45,195 nucleotides of DNA from Anaerorudis cellulosivorans (GTDB lineage: Bacteria; Bacteroidota; Bacteroidia; Bacteroidales; Dysgonomonadaceae), in the NCBI RefSeq assembly GCF_025943985.1, contig NZ_JAPCWE010000021.1, positions 1-45,195 on the forward strand, read 5' to 3'. Under the pieces are notes generated by a model, which did not search any database, had not been told where the DNA came from, and was given only the letters and a program-made list of their open reading frames with translations. Below, piece after piece: positions 1 through 9,007 of this stretch. Position numbers and translations under genes: made by a program. The number at the start of each line of letters is the position of its first letter. Position 1 is the stretch's first letter.

Positions 1-125
1 AAATATAGATTAATATGCAAGCAAATAGGATACTGATTTTAGTGCATTTTTGAAAAATTTAAACCGTCCCTTCCGGGTGTCACTGAATTGAAAATAAAAA
101 GTCAGAGACTTTTCGGAGTGGACTC
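1..125. mobile_element. Possible insertion-sequence end interrupting susD
   Basis: The downstream susD-like reading frame loses family similarity exactly at 125/126. The DNA beyond it has no SusD coding potential in any frame. Read on the minus strand, the segment begins GAGTCCACTCCGAAAAGT, which resembles a transposon terminal repeat. It also holds a perfect 7-bp dyad, AAAAGTC-AGA-GACTTTT (97-113). No transposase is visible because the window starts here. The alternative is a simple deletion junction. Assignment to a mobile element is inference. Confidence 0.35.
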
Positions 126-1320
126 AATCATTGAAATCTAATAATTGGTATTTAGTTGCAACAGCTGCTTTTTGTTCAGCAGAAGCGGTTCCTTTATACA
201 GATAGATAGCCGTATCCGTCATATTTACGTACTTACCTTTATTTGCCGGATTATTCATCATCCAAACTTGTTTAAAAGAGCCGTTCCAACGCTGATCAAC
301 GGCTTCATCGAAAAGATTCACAAAATACAATGTCGGCATAAACCGATTGAATGGTCTGCCGTTCAAAATATCTCGTTTCATTCCGGGTTGATCATCATAT
401 TTCATGCAAAAAAGTAAATGTCCATTATGCCCCCCATTACGAATAGTATAATCATCGTATTCCGGTTTATTGTATAAATGATCGTTCGAAAATTCCACAT
501 ACCAAATTACTTCCGAATTAGTTGGTCCGTCAGCATTAGACATATTCCAAATCGATTTATAATCAGGATTCAATGAGAATAAACCGCTTTCGATAATTTC
601 AATGGCTAAGTCTGCCGCTTGTTTGTATAACTGAGAATTATCGGTTTCAGATGCTCTAGTTAAAGAAAGTCGAGCCTTAAGAGCTTTAGCAGCCCAAATC
701 GTAATTCGTCCCCCATTGTTCTTTTTATCGGATAAATTACTGTTTATGCAAGAATCCAAATCATTAAAAATTTGTTCATATATCTCTTCAGGTGCCGTTT
801 TATTAGCCGTTGTTTGAACGCCGATCGTTTCTTCTGTAGTAAAATGAGTTGCACCCCAAGTTTCAACAATATGCCAATAATAAAAAGCCCTCAAAAAACG
901 AGCTTCGGCAACCCGTTGCTTTTTTAAATCAGCCGAAATTACTGCATTTTTTGCTCTGCCAATAGCTGCATTACATGAATTGATTCCACGATACAAATAT
1001 TTCCAGTAATTGGTTAAAGGTGTATTCGTTCCATTGAAGGCTATAGGATCATAATCATTTAACGTGGTATTTGTATTTCCAGCAGCTTTAGTGAAAAGAT
1101 CAGTCCCTGTTTCAGTAATGCCATAAGCATCTTCTCTTCCATACCATAACCGTAATGGAGTGTAACAAGAATTGATCAAACTTTCATATCCGCTTTGGGT
1201 AGTAAAAAAAGGATCAGATGTCAGACTGTTTCTGTTTTCTTCTTTCAGAAAATCTTCACATGAAGCAAGAAATAAAATTGCTCCAAAATACAAAAGATAA
1301 GATAATATTTTTGCTTTCAT
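124..1320 (-). pseudogene. Truncated SusD/RagB-family outer-membrane lipoprotein
   Basis: This is the N-terminal two thirds of a SusD-like starch-binding-type lipoprotein, which would cap the partner SusC channel on the cell surface. A lipoprotein signal is visible (LFLASC, Cys at about residue 21). It is followed by the TPR-like helical region typical of SusD, including AEARFLRAFYYWHIVETWG near residues 140-160. Family members are usually 500-650 residues, whereas this frame stops at 398, directly after LLDFND. The C-terminal part, which normally carries the RLAEMYLIAAEA-type helices, is absent. The stop codon appears to be supplied by the foreign sequence at 1-125. The gene lies 32 bp downstream of the broken susC and was probably cotranscribed with it. 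It is probably non-functional. Confidence 0.85.
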
Positions 1321-1352
1321 AATGTCTTAATTTAGATGGATATTAAACGCTT

Positions 1353-4325
1353 TTAAAAATCAAGATTAAGGCCAAATACAATTTGCCTTGTCATGGGAAA
1401 AGATTCCCCTCCTCCTCTTTCCGGATCATAATCTTTTAATTTGCTAAAGGTAAACAGATTTTGTCCGGTAACATAAAGTCTCAGATTATTAACGTGCCAT
1501 TTGCCAATTAGATCTTTAGGTAAGTTGTATCCAAAATTTATATTTTTTATTTTAAGAAAAGAGCCTTTAACAATCCCTAATGTACTAAAATACAATCGAC
1601 TAGTTTGTACTACACTGGCATCCGGACGCGGAAAATCATTGGAGGGATTTTCAGGAGTCCAATAATTAACTGCAGCTCCATTTTCCAACCCTTAAGCTTT
1701 ATAACTTTTATAATAGGTATAATCAATATATTGCCCAATGCGCGCATATGCAAAAATAGAAAGATCGAAATCTTTATATACGAACGTGTTATTCATCCCC
1801 AATGTGAAATCGGGACGCTGCTTAAATTTTACACGATCGTCAATATCTATCTTGCCGTTTATATTTATATCTTCCACCTTAATTTCTCCGGGTTTTGTTC
1901 CATATTTTGTTGCCTCTTCTGCTTCATCTAATTGCCATATGCCTATTTTTTTATAATCGTAAAACACTTTTATAGGATAGCCTACAAACCAACGATTCTC
2001 TATATCGGCTGTTACACCTGACGAAAGTTGAGTAATTTTTTCTTTACTGGTTGAAAAATTCAAATCAGTAGTCCATTGAAAATTTTTATTATTTACATTC
2101 AACGTATTCAATGTTAAATCCAATCCCGTATTTTCCGTTTTACCAATATTTTGCATTATACCGTTATATCCACTTGACATGGGAAGAACACGTGAAAGCA
2201 ACAAATCATCGGTATAAGATTTAAAAACATCTGCCGTTAAAGAAATGCGATTTAGAAACAATCCCAAATCAAGGCCTAAATCATAAACGTCAGTTGTTTC
2301 CCATCCCAAATCAGGATTGGGCACTGATTTTGGATAATATCCCAACGCCAGTTTATTGTTGAAAGAATATTGAGAAGAACCTAATCCGCCTAACGTAGTA
2401 TAAGGATCAATAGCACTATTACCGGACTTTCCCCAACTTATGCGGAGTTTTAAATTGGATACGGCCGATACATCTTTCATAAAGAGTTCTTCATTAATTC
2501 GCCAACCTAAGGCGACAGATGGGTATGAAGCCCATTTATGACCCTCTGCCAATACAGAAGACCCATCTCTTCGCAAAGATGCCGTCAGTAAATACCGCTC
2601 TTTAAATTTGTAATTTAAACGTCCGAAATATGAAAAAGTGTTGGTTTTAGTATAATCGCTCCCTATTCTGATTTCCTGTGAATTAGACTCTAAAAAATGA
2701 TACAACGTATAAGCAGATGGCTGATTTTTACCTGTCCCCAAATAATACTCATAAGTATTGCTAATTAACGAAGTTCCCATCATTGCCTGAATATTGTGAT
2801 CTTCTTTTATCCTTTTGCTATAGTTCAAAATATTCTCCCAAGTGATATTGGAATTTGATGAAATGTATGCACCTGAACTTGAGGCAACACCTGCACCATC
2901 CAGGGTCATTTTATCATAAAAATATCCTTCCCTTTCGTTCGAAAAATCAATTCCAACGTTCGACCTGAATTTAAGATCATTTATAATATCCCAATCAACA
3001 TAACCCGTACCGAAAAAACGTTTATTTAACACATTATCTGCAGTTGCTCCCGGTACATCATCTAACAACGGGTTCATTTGTGAAGGATAGCCGGGAGACG
3101 GATAGGGATTAATCGTCCCATCATCATTATAAGCTTTTGCAATGGGAACAATTTTGTTTGCCATATTCAACGGATCTCTGCGTTTATCCTGATCTTTGTA
3201 GGTATAAAGGATATTAGCTCCAATTTTAAAATTGTCAAAAATGGAATGGTCCAACGTGACTCTCCCGCTATACCTGCCATATTGATCGTTAACTTTGAAA
3301 ATTCCCTTTTCATTCATGTAACCTAATGACAACGTATATGAGGTTTTGTTGTTTCCACCCGACATGGATAATTCATAATTTTGAACGTATCCGTCATTTA
3401 TGAGCAGGCGGGGAAAATCTTCCATTTGCCCTTGATTCAGATACTCTAGCTCCAACGGCGCAAAAATCTTTGAATCATCATCTTTAGAACTCCATTTTCC
3501 AGTGGTTCGGTTTGCTTCTCTTTTCAAATCTGCATACTCATATCCATTCGAATAATGAGGATATTTAGACACGGTATTGAGCCCTCCATATGCATTGAGA
3601 GAAATCCGGGTCTTACCCTCTTTCCCTCGTTTGGTGGTAATTATTATTACTCCGTTTGCACCTTTTGATCCATATATAGCTGTAGAAGATGCATCTTTGA
3701 GAATCTCGATAGATTCAATATCTGTTGAATTAAGATCTATGCTGCTTCCATATGGAATACCATCAACCAAAATAAGCGGAGCATTACTTGCAGTGATGGA
3801 TCGTTCGCCTCGAACTGTAAAGCTAAGTCCGGCACCTGCCTGTCCGCTTGACTTTACTAAATCGACACCGGAAACCCTCCCTTGTAAAGATTCCAAAACA
3901 TTTGTAGTTACAACAGCAGTAATATCTTTGGGCTTAACGGTGGAGATTGCACCGGTCAAATCACTTTTTCTTTGTATGCCATATCCCACCACTACTAATT
4001 CGTCTATCATTCTGACATCTTCCGATAAACGAATGGTTAATTTAGTGTTATTACCTACTTTAACTTCTTGTGTTTTATATCCGATGTAAGAGATAACCAA
4101 AATATCTTCGGGATTCGCTTGCAATGAAAAATTGCCGTCGATATCCGAAACCGTACCAATTTGACTATTCTTAATTCTAATGGAGGCACCTACAATTGCC
4201 TGTCCATTTTCATCCGTAATAGTTCCCGAAATCATTCTAGTTTGAGCCATGCTCAAACTAGACCATAGCAATGCGAAAACCACACATACTATGTGTGAAA
4301 TTTTTCTTTTGTGTTTGTTCATCAT
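1353..4325 (-). pseudogene. SusC/RagA TonB-dependent transporter with in-frame stop
   Basis: This is a SusC-like outer-membrane transporter. It has a signal peptide (about 1-27), a carboxypeptidase-regulatory-like domain (about 30-105), the DELVVVGYG TonB-box region, a plug with the ATTAIYG-like motif SSTAIYGSKGANGV, and a long beta-barrel. The frame stops at TAA 1692-1694 after YYKSYKA. It resumes in the same frame as GLENGAAVNYW and runs to the expected C-terminal barrel strand, QIVFGLNLDF, at 1353. Counting the stop codon, the total is about 990 codons, the normal family length. A single nonsense substitution is therefore the simplest explanation. Because the last strand and C-terminal signal are lost, the 877-residue product should not assemble. 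A sequencing error cannot be excluded from the sequence alone. Confidence 0.85.
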
Positions 4326-4453
4326 AATTTAGTCTAATTTAAAAAAATCAATATTAATACATTATAAAAATAAACTTATCGCCATATCGACTATTTTTTG
4401 AAAAATACAAATCAGAGATTTATTTTTAATTCCAATAAATTATTAATATTCCA

Positions 4454-4528
4454 TTTACAATATAAATATAAATAAATTAAATATGGGTAGGAAAATTGAT
4501 TTTTAAAAGGAGGCATATTGTTATTTAA
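4454..4528 (-). promoter_or_regulatory. Conserved promoter/operator module, copy A
   Basis: This lies upstream of the second susC and is nearly collinear with 20581-20654: 18 of the first 20 bases match, then long matched blocks follow with two one-base gaps. It contains two direct repeats ending in TTG, at 4485-4498 and 4508-4520. Their TTG ends are 22 bp apart. A TAnnTTTG-like element (minus strand TTATATTG, 4458-4465) sits on the gene-proximal side. The arrangement suggests an AraC-domain activator site overlapping the -33 region. Binding by the HTCS at 20784-25220 is inference. Confidence 0.6.
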
Positions 4529-4557
4529 CAGATACTTTATGCAGTAATAGCAATTAT

Positions 4558-4850
4558 TCATTTAATTTCTTCCATAAAATTCTCTTCCAAAACTTTTTCC
4601 CTGGGGTAATTTAAAGCTTCATCGTCTGACAATTGTCGCGACCATGCAACACGGTGTAAGGTATCACTTCCTTACCTGTGTTTTGATACTCTACAAATGT
4701 TGCTGTTTTTCTCTTTCTGATAGCAACTGTACAAGGTATAGCTTGTATCAGGGGCACTCCGTTTATCATTACCGTTTGCGAAAAAACAAGGAAACATGTC
4801 GGATATAAACATAGGATCACGAACAGAATATGCGAAAAAAATGCTTTCAT
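4558..4850 (-). pseudogene. Remnant of a CE8 pectinesterase gene
   Basis: The first frame gives a signal peptide (MKAFFSHILFVILCLYPTCF) followed by VMINGVP, then loses sense. A one-base shift near 4756 restores DTSYTLYSCYQKEK, a start typical of Bacteroidetes pectin enzymes. Returning to the first frame gives ATFVEYQNTGK, and another one-base shift gives GSDTLHRVAWSRQLSDDEAL, then NYPREKVLEENFMEEIK and a stop at 4558. The later part matches the C-terminal end of pectinesterases; compare the ANTDKRVNWAKILTPEEA stretch of the intact CE8 at 6508-7575. The roughly 250-residue catalytic core is missing. This is a gene reduced by an internal deletion plus at least two single-base deletions. It sits 21 bp downstream of the GH43 gene, so it was once the next gene of the operon. 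Confidence 0.7.
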
Positions 4851-4871
4851 GTTAAAATCGATATTTCAGGA

Positions 4872-6491
4872 TTATTCCACTTTAAACCAATCGATTTCTA
4901 CCCTTCCGCCATCGTTATTCTTTACGGGACGAGAACAGAAAAATCCCATTTTTGCTCCTATCCACTTGCCTTCTTTAGCCATAAATGGTTTTCCGAGTGT
5001 TTTAAAAATTTTTCCATCCAAACTGTAAGTGAATACGCAACGTGCTTCAGGAGACACGCGAACCTGAAGATAAAAAGTGGAATCTGTTAATGTCCGTTTT
5101 TCGTTGACGATTTCTTTCCCTCTTTTTTCTGCTTGTAAACATTCAATTTGAGAAAGGATGAGACCATCTTTTGTTTTCTCCAGCGACAGCATACCATAGT
5201 CCATTCCCATGATTATCAAACCGGTTCTCTCTCCGGTAATAACAGTTGAAGGACGAAAAGTCAACTTCACCGTAGCCGTAAAATTATCGGAAGGAAATTT
5301 TTGCAGCAATAAATTGGGAATATCCCATAAATTGATATAATCATCCGGAACAGGAACCGAATACAAAGACAATAAACCGGTTTGAGGATTTGCGAAATAC
5401 CACCATTCACCAGGATTGGCGTTCCACTGCCATTGCAATCCGAGTGTAGGCGAATTGAAATCATCACTTTCAGGAGGCGTCGCTGCCGGATAATTTTTAT
5501 CCGTTTTCGGCTTTCTGAAGCTCATAGCCGGTTCGCCACAACCATCATTATCTTTATCCACGCCGATAACGGGCCAATCGTTCTCCCAAGTCATGGGTTG
5601 CAAATGTACTACACGTCCAAAAGGACCTTTATCCTGAAAATGGATAAACCAGTCTTCTTCGAATGGTGTGACTACCCATCCACCCTGATGCGGGCCGTTT
5701 ACAGGAGTATTACCCTGAGCCATAACCATTTTCCGCTCATAAGGACCAAAGATTTTTTCAGCCCTTAAGGCGATTTGCCAACCGGTTGAAACACCTCCGG
5801 CAGGAGCAAATATGTAATAGTAGCCGTTTCGTTTGTAAAATTTAGGGCCTTCAATGGTAGGGTCAATATCGTGTCCGTCGTAAACAATTCTACTTTGTCC
5901 AATAACCTTTGTTCCTTCGGCGTTCATCTCCTGAACAGCTAACAAACTTTTTATGCCGGCGCGACTACCTGCATAAGCATGGACTAAATATACCTTTCCA
6001 TCATCATCCCACAAAGGACACGGGTCGATCAAACCTTTCCCCTTCTTTACCAACAATGGTTTCTCCCATTTTCCGGCCGGATCTTTACTTTTAACCATGA
6101 AAATACCATAATCAGGGTCGCCATAATAAATATAAAATTCTCCATTGTGATAGCGAATGGATGGGGCCCAAACACCATTGCCATGCTGAGGTTTTGAGAA
6201 AATACTATCGGGTTCCAATTTGTCGATCCCATAACCGATAATCTCCCAATTTACGAGATCATTTGAATGAAGAATCGGCAAACCGGGAATGCAATTGAAA
6301 CTTGAAGCAGTCATATAATAATCGTTTTCTACACGACATATATCGGGGTCGGAATAATCGGCATGTAGTATAGGATTTTTATAGAAGTCGTTCCCTAAAT
6401 CAGCTACCCATGACTTTGATATCTTATTCTGGGCAATAAGAGGAAGCGATAAGAACAATAAATATGGAAATATTTTTTTGAAAAATCTCAT
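4872..6491 (-). CDS. GH43 family glycoside hydrolase
   Basis: This is a secreted five-bladed propeller glycosidase, 539 residues, with signal peptide 1-20 (MRFFKKIFPYLLFLSLPLIA). The GH43 catalytic triad is visible: the general base Asp48 in DYSDPD, the pKa-modulating Asp156 in GLIDPCPLWDDDG and the general acid Glu214 in TIEGPKF. The catalytic domain covers about 35-340. A C-terminal beta-sandwich (about 345-539, starting SDDFNSPTLGLQWQW) is typical of the xylosidase/arabinofuranosidase branch. The substrate is probably an arabinose- or xylose-containing side chain of pectin, inferred from the operon; the exact linkage cannot be read from sequence. It is the last intact gene of the pectin operon, 16 bp after the pectinesterase gene. 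Confidence 0.9.
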   Translation of the reverse strand: MRFFKKIFPYLLFLSLPLIAQNKISKSWVADLGNDFYKNPILHADYSDPDICRVENDYYMTASSFNCIPGLPILHSNDLVNWEIIGYGIDKLEPDSIFSKPQHGNGVWAPSIRYHNGEFYIYYGDPDYGIFMVKSKDPAGKWEKPLLVKKGKGLIDPCPLWDDDGKVYLVHAYAGSRAGIKSLLAVQEMNAEGTKVIGQSRIVYDGHDIDPTIEGPKFYKRNGYYYIFAPAGGVSTGWQIALRAEKIFGPYERKMVMAQGNTPVNGPHQGGWVVTPFEEDWFIHFQDKGPFGRVVHLQPMTWENDWPVIGVDKDNDGCGEPAMSFRKPKTDKNYPAATPPESDDFNSPTLGLQWQWNANPGEWWYFANPQTGLLSLYSVPVPDDYINLWDIPNLLLQKFPSDNFTATVKLTFRPSTVITGERTGLIIMGMDYGMLSLEKTKDGLILSQIECLQAEKRGKEIVNEKRTLTDSTFYLQVRVSPEARCVFTYSLDGKIFKTLGKPFMAKEGKWIGAKMGFFCSRPVKNNDGGRVEIDWFKVE

Positions 6492-6507
6492 GATAAAATT
6501 TTTAAAT

Positions 6508-7575
6508 TTAAGGGCGATTGAAAACCAAAATCAGTGATGGCAAAGGATTGAATTTCACAGAAAACTCTTGATTATTATCAACTTTTTTACGACATAAAAA
6601 TGATACTATTTTCACAAAATCTTCTTTTAATACCTTTTCAATCGTAATTTGTGCCGCTTCTTCGGGGGTCAATATTTTTGCCCAATTAACCCGTTTGTCT
6701 GTATTAGCTCCGTCACCATAATTATTGAATTCGGCATACCGAGCCGTATTCTCATTTTCCGGATTCCCCCAATTGTGCCATCCAGAAGGATGAATCCCTG
6801 ACGGAAGTTCACAATTCATAAACACGGTCATGGCATAAGGCCGCCACGGTCTTCCAAGATAAACCGACGTCACACCCTCGGCCAATGTTACCTTGCAACG
6901 ATTGAATATATACCCATATTCAATGTTTTGAGGTGTACTTGCAGCAGTGATATACGAATTCTTTTTGCAATGAAGCACGCATTCTTCAAACCATGCGGTA
7001 GCCGAACCGAAAATAAAATCCGTCGTTCCTTCGATATAACACCGATAAAAACATAACCGGTTGCCTTCTCCACCGGTATAAACCGTATCCTGATTCCCCA
7101 GCAAACGACAATTCTTTATGATGATGCGATCGCCCTCTGTATGCAGAGCAACAGCCTGGCCTACAGGTCCTGCGGCATTTTCAATCGTAAGATTTTCGAG
7201 CCGGATATCATTCCCTCTCACTTGCAGTGTATAAGAACGGAAAGTTCCCATATTCTCTTTTCCTGCATAATCATCATAGCTAATGATGGTTTTTTCCTTG
7301 TCTTCGCCTATAATTGCTATGTTGCATACATAATCCGGAATCACAATTTTCTCACGATAAATACCGTTTTTTACATAAATGGTGGTTGGTCCCTCTGGAT
7401 CAAATGCTCTAACCGAATGGATCGCTTCCTGCAAAGAAGTAAAATTCCCTCTTCCGGATTTATCAACCACAATTTTTTTAGTTATCCCTTTTTCAGTCCC
7501 GGAATTGGCACAAGCCACCAAAGGAAAAAACGTAAATCCCAATAAAAAAACAACTACATTAACAAACCTATTCAT
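6508..7575 (-). CDS. Pectin methylesterase (CE8)
   Basis: This is a secreted pectinesterase that removes methyl groups from homogalacturonan, preparing it for lyases and GH28. A signal peptide covers about 1-23 (ends LVACANS; possibly a lipoprotein via Cys22). The right-handed beta-helix carries the CE8 motifs: GNQDTVY (Asp163), GTTDFIFG (Asp186) and YLGRPWRPYA (Arg242, Trp244). The family usually ends soon after the TPEEA..ITIEKVL segment (about 303-316). Here about 38 further residues follow (nt 6508-6624) that do not look like pectinesterase and may be fused remnant sequence. It lies 25 bp downstream of PL1 and 16 bp upstream of GH43, in one operon. Confidence 0.93.
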   Translation of the reverse strand: MNRFVNVVVFLLGFTFFPLVACANSGTEKGITKKIVVDKSGRGNFTSLQEAIHSVRAFDPEGPTTIYVKNGIYREKIVIPDYVCNIAIIGEDKEKTIISYDDYAGKENMGTFRSYTLQVRGNDIRLENLTIENAAGPVGQAVALHTEGDRIIIKNCRLLGNQDTVYTGGEGNRLCFYRCYIEGTTDFIFGSATAWFEECVLHCKKNSYITAASTPQNIEYGYIFNRCKVTLAEGVTSVYLGRPWRPYAMTVFMNCELPSGIHPSGWHNWGNPENENTARYAEFNNYGDGANTDKRVNWAKILTPEEAAQITIEKVLKEDFVKIVSFLCRKKVDNNQEFSVKFNPLPSLILVFNRP

Positions 7576-7600
7576 AATTTTTCGATTTAAATTATTCCTG

Positions 7601-8980
7601 TCATGGCATGAGATGAGTCACCAAACTATTTAAATACATTTCGAGATAGGTATAACCCTCTTTGGTTTTGTCCTCTGCCCTTTTCCCCGGATAATTTTTT
7701 TCCAACCATCCATCGGGAATACCGTCCTGATTGGAATCCCTTTTTAAATTAGAGGTCTTATACACAGGCCATCCACCAACATCTTCCTGACTATCTATCA
7801 ATCCGCAAGTACTCCCGTTCGACCCTTCATACGTATATGTCCTGTTTGTCACTTCTCGTACATAACGCATATCCACTCTATCTCTTACCAAAGAACAACC
7901 ACTATATTGTAAAACCATCTTGTAAGCCTTTTCTGCCGAATAAGTGGTAACGTAGAAACCTGGAAATTCTTGCGAAACAAGAATATCCGACAGCTTGACC
8001 TGCGGCGCATATTTCTCGAAAGAAGAACCCATCTCAACACCCAATACATTATTTGCAGTTACTTTCGGATTTTCATCAAGATAATTTCCTGAAACATAGA
8101 ACCTGCCATATGTACCCGCAGGTTGACTGTTTTCTCCATTATCGGCGTCAGGATTCACTATTCGGTTCTTTGAAACTCTGCTTGTCGCCGGTCCGGGTTT
8201 ATAATAATTATTGATAATATTGTAACTACCTCCTTCGGCTCCGTACACGTTGTTTGAGCCCCAGTTGTAAATCACATTGTTCCGAAAATCCACCTTTTCG
8301 AGATCAGGCCTGTTGGTATAACGGCTTCCACAAAACCGGGGATTGCGACTATCGTTATGAATGATAAGATTATGATGAAACGAAGCATTTTGTCCACCCC
8401 ATATTCCGCCATAGCCATGTTTCCCTTTGGTGTGAGCAGAATTTCGTAAGGCTTCGGAAATGATGCACCATTGAAGGGTAAAGTTGCTGTTGTCGTAAAA
8501 AGAAGAAACTTCGTCTACACTCCAACTCATGCTGCAATGGTCGATTATGATGTTTTCATGCCCTTTTCCCGAAAAAGCGTCTATCCCCTCCTTTGCTCTG
8601 TCTCCCAATCGAAAACGAAGAAAACGGATAATGATATTATCGGCACTGATAATGGTTTCGTGATCGCTAATGCAAATACCATCTCCGGGCGCCGTCTGAC
8701 CGGCAATGGTTAAATCCCCATTATCGATTTTTAAAGGACGGTTAAGTCGAATCAATCCCGATACCTCGAACACAATCGTCCTGGGGCCTTTTTGTTTGAT
8801 AGCCCATCGCAAAGTACCGGGCATTTCGGTATCCTCCAACGAAGTTACAAAAAACACCTTTCCTCCGCGTCCCCCGTCAGCATACATGCCTGCACCCTCG
8901 GCACCGGGAAAAGCAGGAATTTGGGCAGAGGCCATCACCATCGATGACCATATAAAAAATAACGACAAATAGGTTTTCAT
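7601..8980 (-). CDS. Pectate lyase, PL1 family
   Basis: This is a secreted pectate lyase of 459 residues that cleaves de-esterified homogalacturonan by calcium-dependent beta-elimination, giving 4,5-unsaturated oligomers. A signal peptide covers about 1-19 (MVMASAQ). FPGAEGAG near the mature N-terminus and the beta-helix motifs IIIDHCSMSWSVDE, HGYGGIWGG and NDSRNPRFCGSR are those of the Bacteroidetes PL1 branch (probably subfamily 2). The C-terminus (SNQDGIPDGWLEKNYP then YLEMYLNSLV) is the short Ca-binding-like tail common in these lyases. Without a clear lipobox it is probably periplasmic, complementing the lipoprotein PL1 at 18889-20355. It starts 27 bp after the GH105 stop. Confidence 0.92.
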   Translation of the reverse strand: MKTYLSLFFIWSSMVMASAQIPAFPGAEGAGMYADGGRGGKVFFVTSLEDTEMPGTLRWAIKQKGPRTIVFEVSGLIRLNRPLKIDNGDLTIAGQTAPGDGICISDHETIISADNIIIRFLRFRLGDRAKEGIDAFSGKGHENIIIDHCSMSWSVDEVSSFYDNSNFTLQWCIISEALRNSAHTKGKHGYGGIWGGQNASFHHNLIIHNDSRNPRFCGSRYTNRPDLEKVDFRNNVIYNWGSNNVYGAEGGSYNIINNYYKPGPATSRVSKNRIVNPDADNGENSQPAGTYGRFYVSGNYLDENPKVTANNVLGVEMGSSFEKYAPQVKLSDILVSQEFPGFYVTTYSAEKAYKMVLQYSGCSLVRDRVDMRYVREVTNRTYTYEGSNGSTCGLIDSQEDVGGWPVYKTSNLKRDSNQDGIPDGWLEKNYPGKRAEDKTKEGYTYLEMYLNSLVTHLMP

Positions 8981-9007
8981 TTCTTTACTTGGAAAACAAT
9001 TAATACA

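Noticed and set aside
97-113. AAAAGTC-AGA-GACTTTT dyad as terminator of susD2
   Set aside because: The stem is short and AT-rich, and it belongs to the foreign segment, not the native susD end.
1353-1688. The last 111 codons of susC2 as a separate gene
   Set aside because: It is in the same frame as the preceding susC part, has only a TTG as start, and is clearly the C-terminal barrel.
1692-1694. Programmed read-through or recoding of the TAA
   Set aside because: No downstream stimulatory structure is evident, the partner susD is also broken, and TAA is the least leaky stop. Mutation or sequence error is simpler.
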